Shown here piece by piece: positions 1 through 8,963 of a stretch of DNA of 64,000 bases. The notes beneath the pieces were generated by a model. The model worked only from the letters and a program-made list of their open reading frames with translations, made no database searches and was not told where the DNA came from. The position numbers were made by a program, and so were the translations under genes. Position 1 is the stretch's first letter, and every line of letters begins with the position of its first letter. Source of the DNA: Shimia biformata (GTDB taxonomy: Bacteria > Pseudomonadota > Alphaproteobacteria > Rhodobacterales > Rhodobacteraceae); NCBI RefSeq assembly GCF_016888515.1, contig NZ_JAFEJK010000004.1, forward strand, positions 49,679 to 113,678. Direction: 5' to 3'.

Positions 1-161
1 CAGCCAGCATCGGAATCGCGATTTCGGACGTGACCGACCCGCTGACCGAGGACCGGATCCTGGGTGATTCCGACCTTGCGCTTTACGCGTCGAAACACGC
101 GGGGCGGGGGCAGGCCACGCTGTTTGATCCGGCCATCCACACGGACGCGGTGGGCGTTTGA
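1..161 (+). CDS. GGDEF-domain protein, C-terminal fragment
   Basis: The window opens inside a reading frame (codons from base 3) that ends at TGA 159-161. The visible 52 residues carry the end of a diguanylate cyclase fold: a SIGIA strand, then D-x-ALYASK and GRG, the usual last helix of GGDEF domains, followed by a short tail. The GGDEF signature itself lies outside the window, so I cannot say whether it is catalytically active or which sensor domains precede it. It converges on the LysR gene with one base between the stop codons. Confidence 0.7.
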   Translation, partial: ASIGIAISDVTDPLTEDRILGDSDLALYASKHAGRGQATLFDPAIHTDAVGV

Positions 162-162
162 G

Positions 163-1068
163 CTAAAGCACCTCAAGCCGTTTGCGGGCTTCGGATGTCA
201 TGAAGTCCACGAAAAGCCGGATCTTGGGATCCTGAAACTTGCGGTGCGGGTAAAGGCACCCGAAACTGGCCGGCATCGGCGGGGTCTGGGGCAGCAGTTC
301 CACCAGGTCGCCGCTGGCCAGATGACGTGCCACGTCAAATCGCGGCTTGTTGGCAATGCCGCGCCCATCCAGTGCCCATTCGGTCAACACGTCACCGTCA
401 TCGGCATCGAAACGCCCCGTGACCTCAAGCTTGCGCGGGCCCTCAGGGGTTTTCAGTGTCCAGAAATACTCGGGCGACCGGGGAAACCGGAGGAGCAGGC
501 AGTTATGGCCGCGCAACAGGTCCTCGGGCCGTTCCGGTTCCCCGAACCTCTCGACATAGGACGGTGCGGCGACCAAAACCCGGTCACAGTCCTTGATCTT
601 GCGCAGCTTCAAGTTGGAATCGACCAGTTCACCCAGCACGAAGGCGACATCCAGCCCGTCTTCGAACATGTCGACCTTGCGATCCGACAGGCGCAGCCGG
701 ATTTGCACCTCTGGGTAGGTTTCGGAAAACCGCGGGATCAGCGGCGCGATGATGCGTCGTCCGACGCCAAGCGGGGCCGTGACGCTGATCACCCCGCGTG
801 GCGTGTCAGAAAACCCGGCGACCACGGCCTCGGCATCCTCCAGATGTTCTATCACCGTCTTGGCGTGATCGTAAAACACCTTGCCCACCTCGGTTGGGGA
901 CAGGTTGCGCGTGGTGCGGTTGAACAACCGCACACCAAGCCGCGACTCGAGTTCCTTGACGCGATTCGACGCCACCGCCGGTGTCAGCCGCAGGTCGCGC
1001 CCGCCTGCCGTTATGCTTCCCAGTTCGACCACGCGCACAAAAACCTTGAGGCTTTCGAGATAGGGCAT
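163..1068 (-). CDS. LysR-family transcriptional regulator
   Basis: A 301-residue LysR-type regulator. The N-terminal winged helix-turn-helix spans about residues 1-60 (LTPAVASNRVKELESRLG, then LFNRTTRNLSPTEVG) and is followed by a periplasmic-binding-protein-like effector domain. I chose the ATG at 1068, start of MPYLESLKVF, because AAGGAGA lies just upstream; a 27-residue upstream extension in the same frame has no family similarity. It diverges from xdhA across a 185-bp gap with LysR-like inverted repeats, so it probably controls the xdh-permease-guaD group, possibly with a purine ligand. That role is inferred from position only. Confidence 0.85.
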   Translation of the reverse strand: MPYLESLKVFVRVVELGSITAGGRDLRLTPAVASNRVKELESRLGVRLFNRTTRNLSPTEVGKVFYDHAKTVIEHLEDAEAVVAGFSDTPRGVISVTAPLGVGRRIIAPLIPRFSETYPEVQIRLRLSDRKVDMFEDGLDVAFVLGELVDSNLKLRKIKDCDRVLVAAPSYVERFGEPERPEDLLRGHNCLLLRFPRSPEYFWTLKTPEGPRKLEVTGRFDADDGDVLTEWALDGRGIANKPRFDVARHLASGDLVELLPQTPPMPASFGCLYPHRKFQDPKIRLFVDFMTSEARKRLEVL

Positions 1069-1143
1069 GACAGTCTCCTTTCGGCCTCCCGGCGGCTGAA
1101 CTTTGCCGATTGCCTCAGCATAGCGCCGCAATCGGCAGCAGTT

Positions 1144-1162
1144 TTTCAAGGAATCGTTGAAA
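1144..1162. promoter_or_regulatory. Candidate LysR operator between the regulator and xdhA
   Basis: TTTCAA-N7-TTGAAA is a perfect interrupted palindrome of the T-N11-A class bound by LysR regulators. It lies midway between the divergent starts at 1068 and 1254. A second, smaller repeat (CGAAA at 1171, TTTCG at 1183-1187) follows. Nothing else in the 185-bp gap was recognised. Confidence 0.5.
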
Positions 1163-1253
1163 TAGATTAGCGAAAACCCTCATTTCGTTGAAGCCTGCAA
1201 GTGTTCTAAGCTGACACTCAACGGTGCCCATGTGTGCGCCGGCAGGAGGTTTC

Positions 1254-2705
1254 ATGACATATCGCCCCGAGATCAGGTTTCTGTTGAATGACCAGGAGGT
1301 CCGCCTGTCCGACGTCGGTGCCGACGACACGGTTCTGGACTTCCTGCGCATTGATCGGCGGCTGACGGGATCGAAAGAAGGCTGCGCCGAAGGCGATTGC
1401 GGTGCCTGTACCGTGCTGGTTGGCCGGTTGACGACGCGGGGGCTGGTTTATGAAACCGTAAATGCCTGTATCCGGTTCCTTGCCTCGTTGGACGGGTGTC
1501 ATGTCGTGACGATCGAGCATCTTGCCGGGCCCAATGGCCGCCTGCATCCGGTGCAGCAGGCCATGGTCGAGCATCACGGCTCGCAATGCGGGTTCTGCAC
1601 GCCGGGTTTCGTGATGTCGCTCTATGCGCTCTGGATGCAGGTGCCGCATCCCACAGCGGCACAGGTCGAGACCGCAATTCAGGGCAATCTTTGCCGCTGC
1701 ACCGGCTATGCGCCCATCATCCGCGCGGCGCTGGCGGTGTCGGAACATGGCACGCCGTCGTCAGACTATCTGACGGTCGAACGCGACAGGATTGCGGCGC
1801 GGCTTGCGGCGTTGAAGGATGGGCAGCGGGTGTTGGTCCAGAAGGGAGAGTCTCAGGCGATCCTGCCGGCGGATGTCGATGACCTTTCTGCCGTGCTGTC
1901 GGAATCGCCCGAAGCCACGATCATCGCGGGTGCAACGGATGTCGGGCTTTGGGTGACGAAGTTCCTGCGCACCGTCTCTCCGGCGGTTTTTGTCGGCCAT
2001 CTGGACGGGCTGAAGGAGATCAGCGAAACCGACGGCAGTCTGACGTTTGGCGCTGGCGTGACCTATTCCGAAAGCCAGGACGTGCTGGCGCGCCATTTCC
2101 CGCATCTGGCCCCGTATTGGGACCGGATTGCCGGATGGCAGGTGCGCAATATGGGTACGGTTGGCGGCAATATCGCCAATGGTTCGCCCATCGGGGATAC
2201 GCCGCCGGTGCTGATCGCGCTGGGAGCGTCCATCACGCTGCGCAAGGGCGACGCGCGCCGGGTTGTTGCGCTTGAGGATTTCTTCATCGACTACGGCAAG
2301 CAGGACCGCACGGCGGGCGAGTTTGTCGAAAGCATCTCGGTACCTCTGGATCAACCCGGACGACATGCGGCCTACAAGATTTCCAAGCGCCGGGACGAGG
2401 ATATTTCTTCCGTGGCGGCAGGCTTCAATGTCACGGTGGAAAACGGCGTCATCACCGCCGCGCGGATTGCTTTTGGCGGCATGGCGGCGACTCCGAAACG
2501 GGCGTCCCATGCAGAGGCCGCGCTGGTCGGTCGGCCCTGGTCCGAGGCCACGTTGCAGGCGGCGGCGGATGAACTGGGCCGCGATTTCACACCGCTTACG
2601 GACATGCGTGCCAGCGCCGAATATCGGTTGAAGGTTGCCCGCAACCTGTTCCGCCGCTTCTGGCACGATCAAACGGGCGACCAAGCCCAACTGAAAAGCG
2701 CGTGA
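1254..2705 (+). CDS. xdhA: Xanthine dehydrogenase small subunit (FeS/FAD)
   Basis: A 483-residue electron-transfer subunit of xanthine dehydrogenase. Residues 1-75 are a plant-type [2Fe-2S] domain with Cys44, 49, 52 and 72. Residues about 80-155 are the second, helical [2Fe-2S] domain (CGFC at 112-115, CRC at 147-149). The rest is a FAD domain with IIAGATDVGLW and the MGTVGGNIANGSPIGD loop. Start at 1254 follows AGGAGG; an upstream in-frame ATG at 1224 adds ten unconserved residues. Its stop sits 11 bases before the xdhB start, so the subunits are co-translated. It passes electrons from the molybdenum site in XdhB to NAD+ in the cytoplasm. Confidence 0.96.
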   Translation: MTYRPEIRFLLNDQEVRLSDVGADDTVLDFLRIDRRLTGSKEGCAEGDCGACTVLVGRLTTRGLVYETVNACIRFLASLDGCHVVTIEHLAGPNGRLHPVQQAMVEHHGSQCGFCTPGFVMSLYALWMQVPHPTAAQVETAIQGNLCRCTGYAPIIRAALAVSEHGTPSSDYLTVERDRIAARLAALKDGQRVLVQKGESQAILPADVDDLSAVLSESPEATIIAGATDVGLWVTKFLRTVSPAVFVGHLDGLKEISETDGSLTFGAGVTYSESQDVLARHFPHLAPYWDRIAGWQVRNMGTVGGNIANGSPIGDTPPVLIALGASITLRKGDARRVVALEDFFIDYGKQDRTAGEFVESISVPLDQPGRHAAYKISKRRDEDISSVAAGFNVTVENGVITAARIAFGGMAATPKRASHAEAALVGRPWSEATLQAAADELGRDFTPLTDMRASAEYRLKVARNLFRRFWHDQTGDQAQLKSA

Positions 2706-2716
2706 AGGGGGATCAG

Positions 2717-5029
2717 ATGAAACAGACTGTCAGCATCCGGGGTGCCACCCATACCGATCTTCAACACGACAGCGCGGTCAAGCACGTCACCGGGCGGGCC
2801 GACTATACCGACGACATTGCTGAACCAATCGGGACTTTGCATGCCTATCTGGGCACCTCGACCGTGGCGCACGGGCGCATCAGGGACATTGATTTCGATG
2901 CGGTCAAATCCGCGCCGGGCGTCGTTGGTATCCTGACCGCCGCCGATATTCCCGGCGTCAATGATGTCAGTCCAACCGGGCGCCACGATGAGCCTGTCTT
3001 TGCAACGGACATCGTGGAATTCTGGGGTCAGCCGATCTTTGCCGTGGTTGCCGAGTCGCGGGATCAGGCGCGCCGTGCGGCGGCTCTCGCCAAGGTGGAC
3101 TACGAGATTCTGCCCCACGTCACCGACGCTGCCGATGCGATGGCGCAGGGCTATCCCCATGTCACCGAGCCGCTGAAACTGGAACGTGGCGACGTGGCCG
3201 AGGGCCAGAAGGCCCCCAATCGGATCAAGGGTCAGATGCGGGTTGGCGGGCAGGATCACACGTATCTTGAAGGTCATATCGCCTTTGCCGAGCCCGGCGA
3301 GGATGAGGACGTGATTGTGCATTCCTCGACCCAGCACCCAAGCGAAGCCCAGCATATGGTGGCCCATGTCCTTGGCGTGCCGTCGCATTCCGTGGTGGTC
3401 AACGTGCGGCGTATGGGTGGCGGGTTCGGCGGCAAGGAAAGCCAGATGAACCTGTTTTGCGCGGTGGCGGCGGTTGCCGCCAAGAAATGGAACCGCGCTG
3501 TGAAAATCCGCCCCGACCGCGATCAGGACATGGAAAGCACCGGCAAGCGGCATGATTTCGTCGTCGATTATGACGTTGCCTTTGATGAGGAAGGTCGGAT
3601 TCACGCGGTCGAAGGTCAATTCGCGGCGCGTTGCGGCTGGACATCGGACCTTAGCGGTCCTGTGACGGACCGGGCGCTGTTCCACGCTGACAATGCCTAT
3701 TTCTATCCCCATGTGCGCCTGACCTCGCGGCCGATGAAGACCAACACCGTGTCGAACACTGCCTTCCGGGGGTTTGGTGGTCCGCAGGGGGTGATCGCGG
3801 CGGAACGCATGGTCGAAGAAATCGCCTATCAGTTGGGCAAGGACCCGCTGGAGATCCGAAAACTGAACTTCTACGGCGGTCCGGGACGTGACCTGACGCC
3901 TTACCACCAGACGGTCGAGGATAACGTGATCCTGCGGCTGGTCGAGGAGTTGGAAGAGGACGCCGACTATCAGGCGCGGCGCAGGGCGGTGCTGGATCAC
4001 AACGCAAAGGGCGGGTTGATCCGCAAGGGGATCGCGCTGACGCCGGTCAAGTTCGGCATTAGCTTTACCGCGACCTGGTACAATCAGGCCGGCGCGTTGG
4101 TGCATCTCTATAATGACGGTTCAATCATGCTCAATCATGGCGGGACCGAGATGGGGCAAGGGCTGAACACCAAGGTTGCGCAGGTCGTCGCCGATGCCTT
4201 CCAGGTCGATATCGACCGCATCAAGATCACCAAGACCACAACCGAGAAGGTGCCGAACACATCGGCCACCGCCGCGTCCTCGGGGTCGGACCTGAACGGG
4301 ATGGCGGCGCAGAACGCCTGCGATCAGATCAAGACGCGGCTGGTCGAATGGGCGGCGGCGAAATGGAACGTGACCGAGGAAGAGGTGCGGTTCCTGCCGA
4401 ATGAAGTGCGCGTCGGCGACGATGTGCATGGCTTCAATGACTTCATCAAGGCGGCCTACATGGACCGCGTGCAATTGTCGGCGGCCGGTTTCTACAAAAC
4501 GCCGAAGATCCACTGGGACAGGGCCAAAGGGCAGGGGCGCCCGTTCTATTACTATGCCTATGGTGCCTCGGTCTCGGAAGTCAGTGTTGATACGCTGACG
4601 GGTGAGTATGTCATTGATCGCGTTGATGTTTTGCATGACGTCGGCAAGTCGCTGAACCCGATTCTGGACAAGGGCCAGGTGGAGGGCGCCTTTGTGCAGG
4701 GCATGGGATGGCTGACCACCGAGGAACTTTGGTGGGACCAGAAAGGGCAGCTGAAAACCCACGCGCCGTCGACCTACAAGATCCCGCTGGCATCCGACAT
4801 CCCGCGCGTCTTCAACGTCAAGCTGGCGGATTGGTCCGAAAACCGCGAGTTGACGATCAAACGGTCGAAAGCAGTGGGCGAACCGCCCTTCATGCTGCCG
4901 ATCTCGGTGTTCGAAGCGCTTGGCATGGCTGTTGCCTCGGTTGCTGACTACCGCGAATGCCCGCGCCTTGACGCGCCGGCGACCCCGGAACGGGTGCTGA
5001 TGGCGATTGACCGTCTTCAGGGGGCGTAG
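2717..5029 (+). CDS. xdhB: Xanthine dehydrogenase large molybdopterin subunit
   Basis: A 770-residue catalytic subunit that binds molybdopterin and oxidises hypoxanthine and xanthine to urate. Family motifs are MGGGFGGKESQ (molybdopterin loop), RGFGGPQG, GTEMGQGLN and the C-terminal VGEPPF, whose Glu is the catalytic base of xanthine dehydrogenases. Length is typical of bacterial XdhB. ATG 2717 is preferred, with AAGGGGG upstream; the GTG at 2702 overlaps the xdhA stop and has no spaced ribosome-binding site. Confidence 0.96.
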   Translation: MKQTVSIRGATHTDLQHDSAVKHVTGRADYTDDIAEPIGTLHAYLGTSTVAHGRIRDIDFDAVKSAPGVVGILTAADIPGVNDVSPTGRHDEPVFATDIVEFWGQPIFAVVAESRDQARRAAALAKVDYEILPHVTDAADAMAQGYPHVTEPLKLERGDVAEGQKAPNRIKGQMRVGGQDHTYLEGHIAFAEPGEDEDVIVHSSTQHPSEAQHMVAHVLGVPSHSVVVNVRRMGGGFGGKESQMNLFCAVAAVAAKKWNRAVKIRPDRDQDMESTGKRHDFVVDYDVAFDEEGRIHAVEGQFAARCGWTSDLSGPVTDRALFHADNAYFYPHVRLTSRPMKTNTVSNTAFRGFGGPQGVIAAERMVEEIAYQLGKDPLEIRKLNFYGGPGRDLTPYHQTVEDNVILRLVEELEEDADYQARRRAVLDHNAKGGLIRKGIALTPVKFGISFTATWYNQAGALVHLYNDGSIMLNHGGTEMGQGLNTKVAQVVADAFQVDIDRIKITKTTTEKVPNTSATAASSGSDLNGMAAQNACDQIKTRLVEWAAAKWNVTEEEVRFLPNEVRVGDDVHGFNDFIKAAYMDRVQLSAAGFYKTPKIHWDRAKGQGRPFYYYAYGASVSEVSVDTLTGEYVIDRVDVLHDVGKSLNPILDKGQVEGAFVQGMGWLTTEELWWDQKGQLKTHAPSTYKIPLASDIPRVFNVKLADWSENRELTIKRSKAVGEPPFMLPISVFEALGMAVASVADYRECPRLDAPATPERVLMAIDRLQGA

Positions 5030-5033
5030 TCCA

Positions 5034-5861
5034 ATGACCCCCGCCCGTCTGCAATCCTTCCTTGCCAGCGGCCCGGTGGTCCGGGTCACGCTGACCCGTG
5101 TGCGAGGGTCTTCGCCACGTGAGGTCGGGGCGACGATGTTCGTGACGCAGACTGGGCTTCTGGGAACGATCGGCGGTGGTCAGTTGGAGTACATGGCGCT
5201 GGATGAGGCGCGCAAGCTGTTGAAATCGTCGGGTAAAGGCGCGGAGATGGACGTACCGCTTGGCCCCGAGATCGGGCAATGTTGCGGCGGGCGTGTCGAG
5301 ATTGCGCTGACCCTGATGGATGATGCGGACAAGGTAGCAGCGGTTGAAAAGGCGCAGGCCGAAACCGACGCGCTGCCCCATGTCTATGTCTTCGGGGCCG
5401 GTCATACGGGCCGCGCCATGGCGGATCTGTTCCAGCATCTTCCGGTGGCTTGTGTGCTGGTCGATCCCCGCGCCGAAGAGTTGCAACTGAACACGGCGCA
5501 GGTCGAAACGGTGCTGACCGCTCTGCCTGAAGCGGTCATTTGCAGTGCGCCCCCGCGCAGCGCCTTTGTGGTCCTGACCCATGACCACGCGCTTGATTTT
5601 CTGCTGACTTCCGAGGCTCTCGCCCGGAGGGACGCGGCCTATGTCGGCATGATCGGCTCGGCCACGAAACGCGCCTCTTTCGAAAGCTTCGTCCGCAAGC
5701 AATGCGGGCCTCTTTCGACGGATGCGCTTGTCTGCCCCATCGGGGCAAGCGGTAGCCGCGACAAGCGGCCGCCCGTGATCGCCGCCACCGTGGTGGCTGA
5801 GGTGATCACGGCACTGACCTCTGAAACTGCCGCAGTTTCGCCTGTGAAGGCACGTTTCTGA
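5034..5861 (+). CDS. xdhC: Xanthine dehydrogenase accessory protein XdhC
   Basis: A 275-residue molybdenum-cofactor insertion chaperone. It has the N-terminal XdhC signature (RVRGSSPREVGATMFV, then GTIGGGQLEY), the GQCCGGRVEI cysteine pair, and a Rossmann-like C-terminal half with FGAGHTG. XdhC binds sulfurated Moco and delivers it to XdhB; it is not part of the final enzyme. The start ATG is 5 bases after the xdhB stop, completing an xdhABC operon. Confidence 0.93.
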   Translation: MTPARLQSFLASGPVVRVTLTRVRGSSPREVGATMFVTQTGLLGTIGGGQLEYMALDEARKLLKSSGKGAEMDVPLGPEIGQCCGGRVEIALTLMDDADKVAAVEKAQAETDALPHVYVFGAGHTGRAMADLFQHLPVACVLVDPRAEELQLNTAQVETVLTALPEAVICSAPPRSAFVVLTHDHALDFLLTSEALARRDAAYVGMIGSATKRASFESFVRKQCGPLSTDALVCPIGASGSRDKRPPVIAATVVAEVITALTSETAAVSPVKARF

Positions 5862-5890
5862 CCCGACGGTCAGAGGATGTAGACGGGCTG

Positions 5891-5925
5891 CCCCCGCCTC
5901 ATGGCTTGAGGAGGGTCGGCGGGGG
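5891..5925 (+). other. Hairpin in the leader of the purine permease gene
   Basis: CCCCCGCC (5891-5898) pairs with GGCGGGGG (5918-5925) around a 19-base loop, 30 bases before the permease start. There is no following T-run, so it does not look like an ordinary terminator. It could be an attenuating or ligand-sensing RNA leader or a simple operon hairpin; I could not match it to a known riboswitch by eye. Confidence 0.4.
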
Positions 5926-5955
5926 TGCGCCCATTCAAAACGGAGGAGACCCGCG

Positions 5956-7539
5956 ATGAGCGGACAAGGTTACCAATACAAGCTGTTTCACCGCAGCGAT
6001 TTTAGCGCGTTCTGGGCGCTGTTCACCGACAACCTGATCAACCTGATGGTGCTGGCAGGCGTTTGCCAGTTCGTTTTTGGCATGCCAGCCGAGATCGTCT
6101 TTGGCCGCATCGTGCCGGGTGCTGCCGTGGCGATCATGGCCGGGATCGCGGCCTATGTCTGGCTGGCGAAGCGGGCGGCGAAACAGGCGGGCCGCGATGT
6201 GACAGCGCTGCCTTATGGCATCTCGACGCCCGTGATGTTCGTTTATCTTTTTGGCGTGATCGGCCCGATTTACTGGGCAACGAACGATCCTGTTCTTGCC
6301 TGGCAGGTCGGCATTGGAGCCGGGTTCATGGGCGGGATCGTCGCCGCCTGTGGCGCGCTGGTCGGTCCCTGGCTGAAGCGGGTCACACCGCGCGCGGGCA
6401 TGCTGGGCACGCTGTGCGGCATCGCGCTTGTGTTCATCGGCACCGTGCCTTTGGCGACCGTGTTCGAAGACCCCTATATCGGCTTTGCCTCGATGATCAT
6501 TATTCTCTGGGGGCTGGTCGGGCGGTTCCGCCTGCCGTTCAACATCCCGGCAGGTTTGCTGGCGCTGATCGTCGGGACGGTGGTTGCTCTGATCGCGGGC
6601 AAGGCCTCGGTCAGCATCGAAGGCGTCGCGATCTATCTGCCGATGCCCTATCTTGGCGACCTGATGGCGGGTATCCAGCACCTGTTTGCCAACCCCGAAC
6701 TGTTCCTCGTTCTGGTGCCGGTGCAGATCTACAACTTCATCGAGACCATGAATAACGTCGAAAGCGCCGAGGCCGCAGGGGATCACTACCCGGTTGGCAC
6801 CGCGCAGGTGATCGACGGGGCCGGGACGATGATCGGGGCGCTTTTTGGCTCGCCCTTCCCGACCACGGCCTATATCGGACACCCCGCCTATAAGCGCATG
6901 GGGGCGCATTCGGGCTATATCATCGCTGTTGGTGTTGTGATCCCGGTGGCGGCCTTCCTTGGGCTGCTGGCCTTCCTCAACAACCTGATCCCCGTTGCCG
7001 CCGCCGCGCCGGTGCTGGTTTTCGTGGCGCTCAGCCTGATCACCAATACCGCCCATTCGGTCAAACCCGCGCATATGGCTGCCGTCACCATCGCGATGAT
7101 GCCGCATGTCTCGGCCTTCCTGATGGTGAAATGGGTATCGTTGATGAACGCGCTGGGCGCCACCGGGGTCGAGGGCCTGCCGCGTCTGGGGGATGAGGCG
7201 CTGACGGTGGCCCTGTTGCAGCAGGGCGCGCATTTCCAGGGGCATCTTGCGTTAAGCCAGGGCGCGATCATCACCGGTCTGGTCTGGGGGGCGATTGTTG
7301 CCAGCGTGATTGACGGACGGTTCCGCAATGCCTTTGGCTTTGCTCTGGCGGGCGCGGCGATGTCGTCAATCGGCATCGTGCATTCCGCCGCGCTGCACCT
7401 GCCGACGCTGGATGGTGTGACCGTGGGCTATCTGATCGCTGCGGGGTTCCTGTTCCTCTACCCGATGGTCCACCGCGAAGGGGATATGGAAAACGCCAAT
7501 GTCGTGGTGGACGAGGCGCCCGTCACCCCTGCCGAGTAA
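5956..7539 (+). CDS. NCS2-type purine permease
   Basis: A 527-residue polytopic membrane protein with about 12-14 hydrophobic segments. It resembles the xanthine/uracil (NCS2/AzgA-like) family: TALPYGISTPVMF near residue 90, VQIYNFIETMNNVESAEAAGD and the GSPFPTTAYIGHPAYK segment in the second half match transmembrane segments with the re-entrant substrate site. AACGGAGGAG lies just upstream of ATG 5956. Between xdhC and guanine deaminase it most likely imports xanthine, hypoxanthine or guanine; the exact substrate cannot be read from sequence. Confidence 0.88.
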   Translation: MSGQGYQYKLFHRSDFSAFWALFTDNLINLMVLAGVCQFVFGMPAEIVFGRIVPGAAVAIMAGIAAYVWLAKRAAKQAGRDVTALPYGISTPVMFVYLFGVIGPIYWATNDPVLAWQVGIGAGFMGGIVAACGALVGPWLKRVTPRAGMLGTLCGIALVFIGTVPLATVFEDPYIGFASMIIILWGLVGRFRLPFNIPAGLLALIVGTVVALIAGKASVSIEGVAIYLPMPYLGDLMAGIQHLFANPELFLVLVPVQIYNFIETMNNVESAEAAGDHYPVGTAQVIDGAGTMIGALFGSPFPTTAYIGHPAYKRMGAHSGYIIAVGVVIPVAAFLGLLAFLNNLIPVAAAAPVLVFVALSLITNTAHSVKPAHMAAVTIAMMPHVSAFLMVKWVSLMNALGATGVEGLPRLGDEALTVALLQQGAHFQGHLALSQGAIITGLVWGAIVASVIDGRFRNAFGFALAGAAMSSIGIVHSAALHLPTLDGVTVGYLIAAGFLFLYPMVHREGDMENANVVVDEAPVTPAE

Positions 7540-7546
7540 CCAAACC

Positions 7547-7572
7547 GCGCGGGCCACAACCCCGGCCCGCGC
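7547..7572 (+). other. GC-rich hairpin between permease and guaD
   Basis: GCGCGGGCC (7547-7555) and GGCCCGCGC (7564-7572) form a perfect 9-bp stem with an 8-base loop, followed by ATTTC. It begins eight bases after the permease stop. There is no real T-tract, so it probably acts as an mRNA-stabilising or partially terminating element. Confidence 0.45.
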
Positions 7573-7595
7573 ATTTCAATGACAGAGAAAAGACG

Positions 7596-8894
7596 ATGAC
7601 CAAGACCCTGTTGCGTGGCCGCATCCTGACCTTCCACGCCGAACCGCAATCCCCCGACGACACGGGCGCTTTCACCTACCTAGAAGACGGCGCGATCCTG
7701 ATCGATGCAGGCCGGATCGAAGCTTTGGGCGATTGGTCGGACCTGTCGCATCACGAGGCACAGGTCATCGACCACCGACCGCATCTTCTGATGCCGGGAT
7801 TCATCGACACGCACATCCATTTTCCACAGGTGCAGGTGATTGCCAGCTGGGGCGCGCAGCTTCTGGACTGGCTGAACAACTATACCTTTCCGGCAGAAAT
7901 CGCCTTTGCCGATCAGAATCATGCCGACACCATGGCGCGGGCGTTTTTTGATCTTCTGACCGGGCATGGAACCACCACGGCGATGGCGTTCTGTAGCGTC
8001 CATACCCAATCGGTCGATGCCTATTTCTCCGAGGCCGCGCGGCGCAACATGGCGATGGTCGGCGGCAAGGTGATGATGGATCGGAACGCCCCCAAAGGGC
8101 TGACCGACACGCCGCAATCCTCCTATGAGGACACCAAGGCAATGATCGACAAGTGGCACGGGGTTGGGCGGGCGCGATATGCGATCACGCCGCGTTTTGC
8201 CATCACTTCGACCCGGGCGCAGCTTGAGATCGCAGGCAATCTAGTGGCGGAGCATCCCGGCTGTTTCGTCCAGACCCATCTGAGCGAAAATCATGCCGAG
8301 ATCGCCTTTACCAAAGAGCTTTTCCCGGAAGCGCTGGATTACCTCGGGGTTTATGAACGCTATGGCCTTCTTGGACCAAAGACCTTTCTTGGCCACGCCA
8401 TCCATCTGGAACCGCGCGAGATCGACCTTTTGGCGGATACCGGATCGCGCCCTGTCTTCTGTCCGACTTCAAACCTGTTCCTGGGCTCGGGCCTGTTTGA
8501 CGATGCCGGGCTGCGCGGGCGCGGGATCGCCAATGCCATTGCGACGGATGTCGGCGCGGGCACAAGTTACTCCATGCTGCAAACCCTGAACGAGGGCTAC
8601 AAGGTGCTGCAATTGCAGGGGCAGGCGCTGCATCCTTTCCGCGCGTTCCATTGGATCACGCGTGGCAACGCGGTGGCGATGGGGATGCAGGACGAGATCG
8701 GCACGCTGGATGCGGGAACGTCTGCAGATGTGGTGGTTCTGGACAGTGCCGCGACGCATGCCATGGCGCTGCGGATGCAGGCGGCAGAAACGCTGGCCGA
8801 AGAGCTGTTTGTCCTGATGATGCTGGGCGATGACCGTGCCGTGGTGCAGACCTATGTCGCGGGAACGGGGCAGAAACCGGGTGCTGTTGCGTAG
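7596..8894 (+). CDS. guaD: Guanine deaminase
   Basis: A 432-residue amidohydrolase. PGFIDTHIHFPQ supplies the metal-binding His73-x-His75 pair; HLSEN and the later LGHAIHL and TDVGAGTSYSMLQTL segments complete the metal site and match the guanine deaminase (GuaD) subfamily. It hydrolyses guanine to xanthine and ammonia in the cytoplasm. Its place after a purine permease and xdhABC gives a coherent guanine-to-urate pathway. A purine-rich GAGAAAAGA precedes the ATG. Confidence 0.94.
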   Translation: MTKTLLRGRILTFHAEPQSPDDTGAFTYLEDGAILIDAGRIEALGDWSDLSHHEAQVIDHRPHLLMPGFIDTHIHFPQVQVIASWGAQLLDWLNNYTFPAEIAFADQNHADTMARAFFDLLTGHGTTTAMAFCSVHTQSVDAYFSEAARRNMAMVGGKVMMDRNAPKGLTDTPQSSYEDTKAMIDKWHGVGRARYAITPRFAITSTRAQLEIAGNLVAEHPGCFVQTHLSENHAEIAFTKELFPEALDYLGVYERYGLLGPKTFLGHAIHLEPREIDLLADTGSRPVFCPTSNLFLGSGLFDDAGLRGRGIANAIATDVGAGTSYSMLQTLNEGYKVLQLQGQALHPFRAFHWITRGNAVAMGMQDEIGTLDAGTSADVVVLDSAATHAMALRMQAAETLAEELFVLMMLGDDRAVVQTYVAGTGQKPGAVA

Positions 8895-8963
8895 GTATTT
8901 CCACCCTCTGGCAGGGCGCGAACCCTCGGGCTAGACTTTGTCCGTCTAAGAGGGGGGATCGGA

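Noticed and set aside
2669..4105. 478-codon open frame on the minus strand opposite xdhB
   Set aside because: It mirrors the codon structure of xdhB, has a His/Arg-rich composition without any recognisable motif and no ribosome-binding site. It is a shadow of the real gene, as are similar long frames opposite the permease (5935-7245), nosZ (48501-50417) and others.
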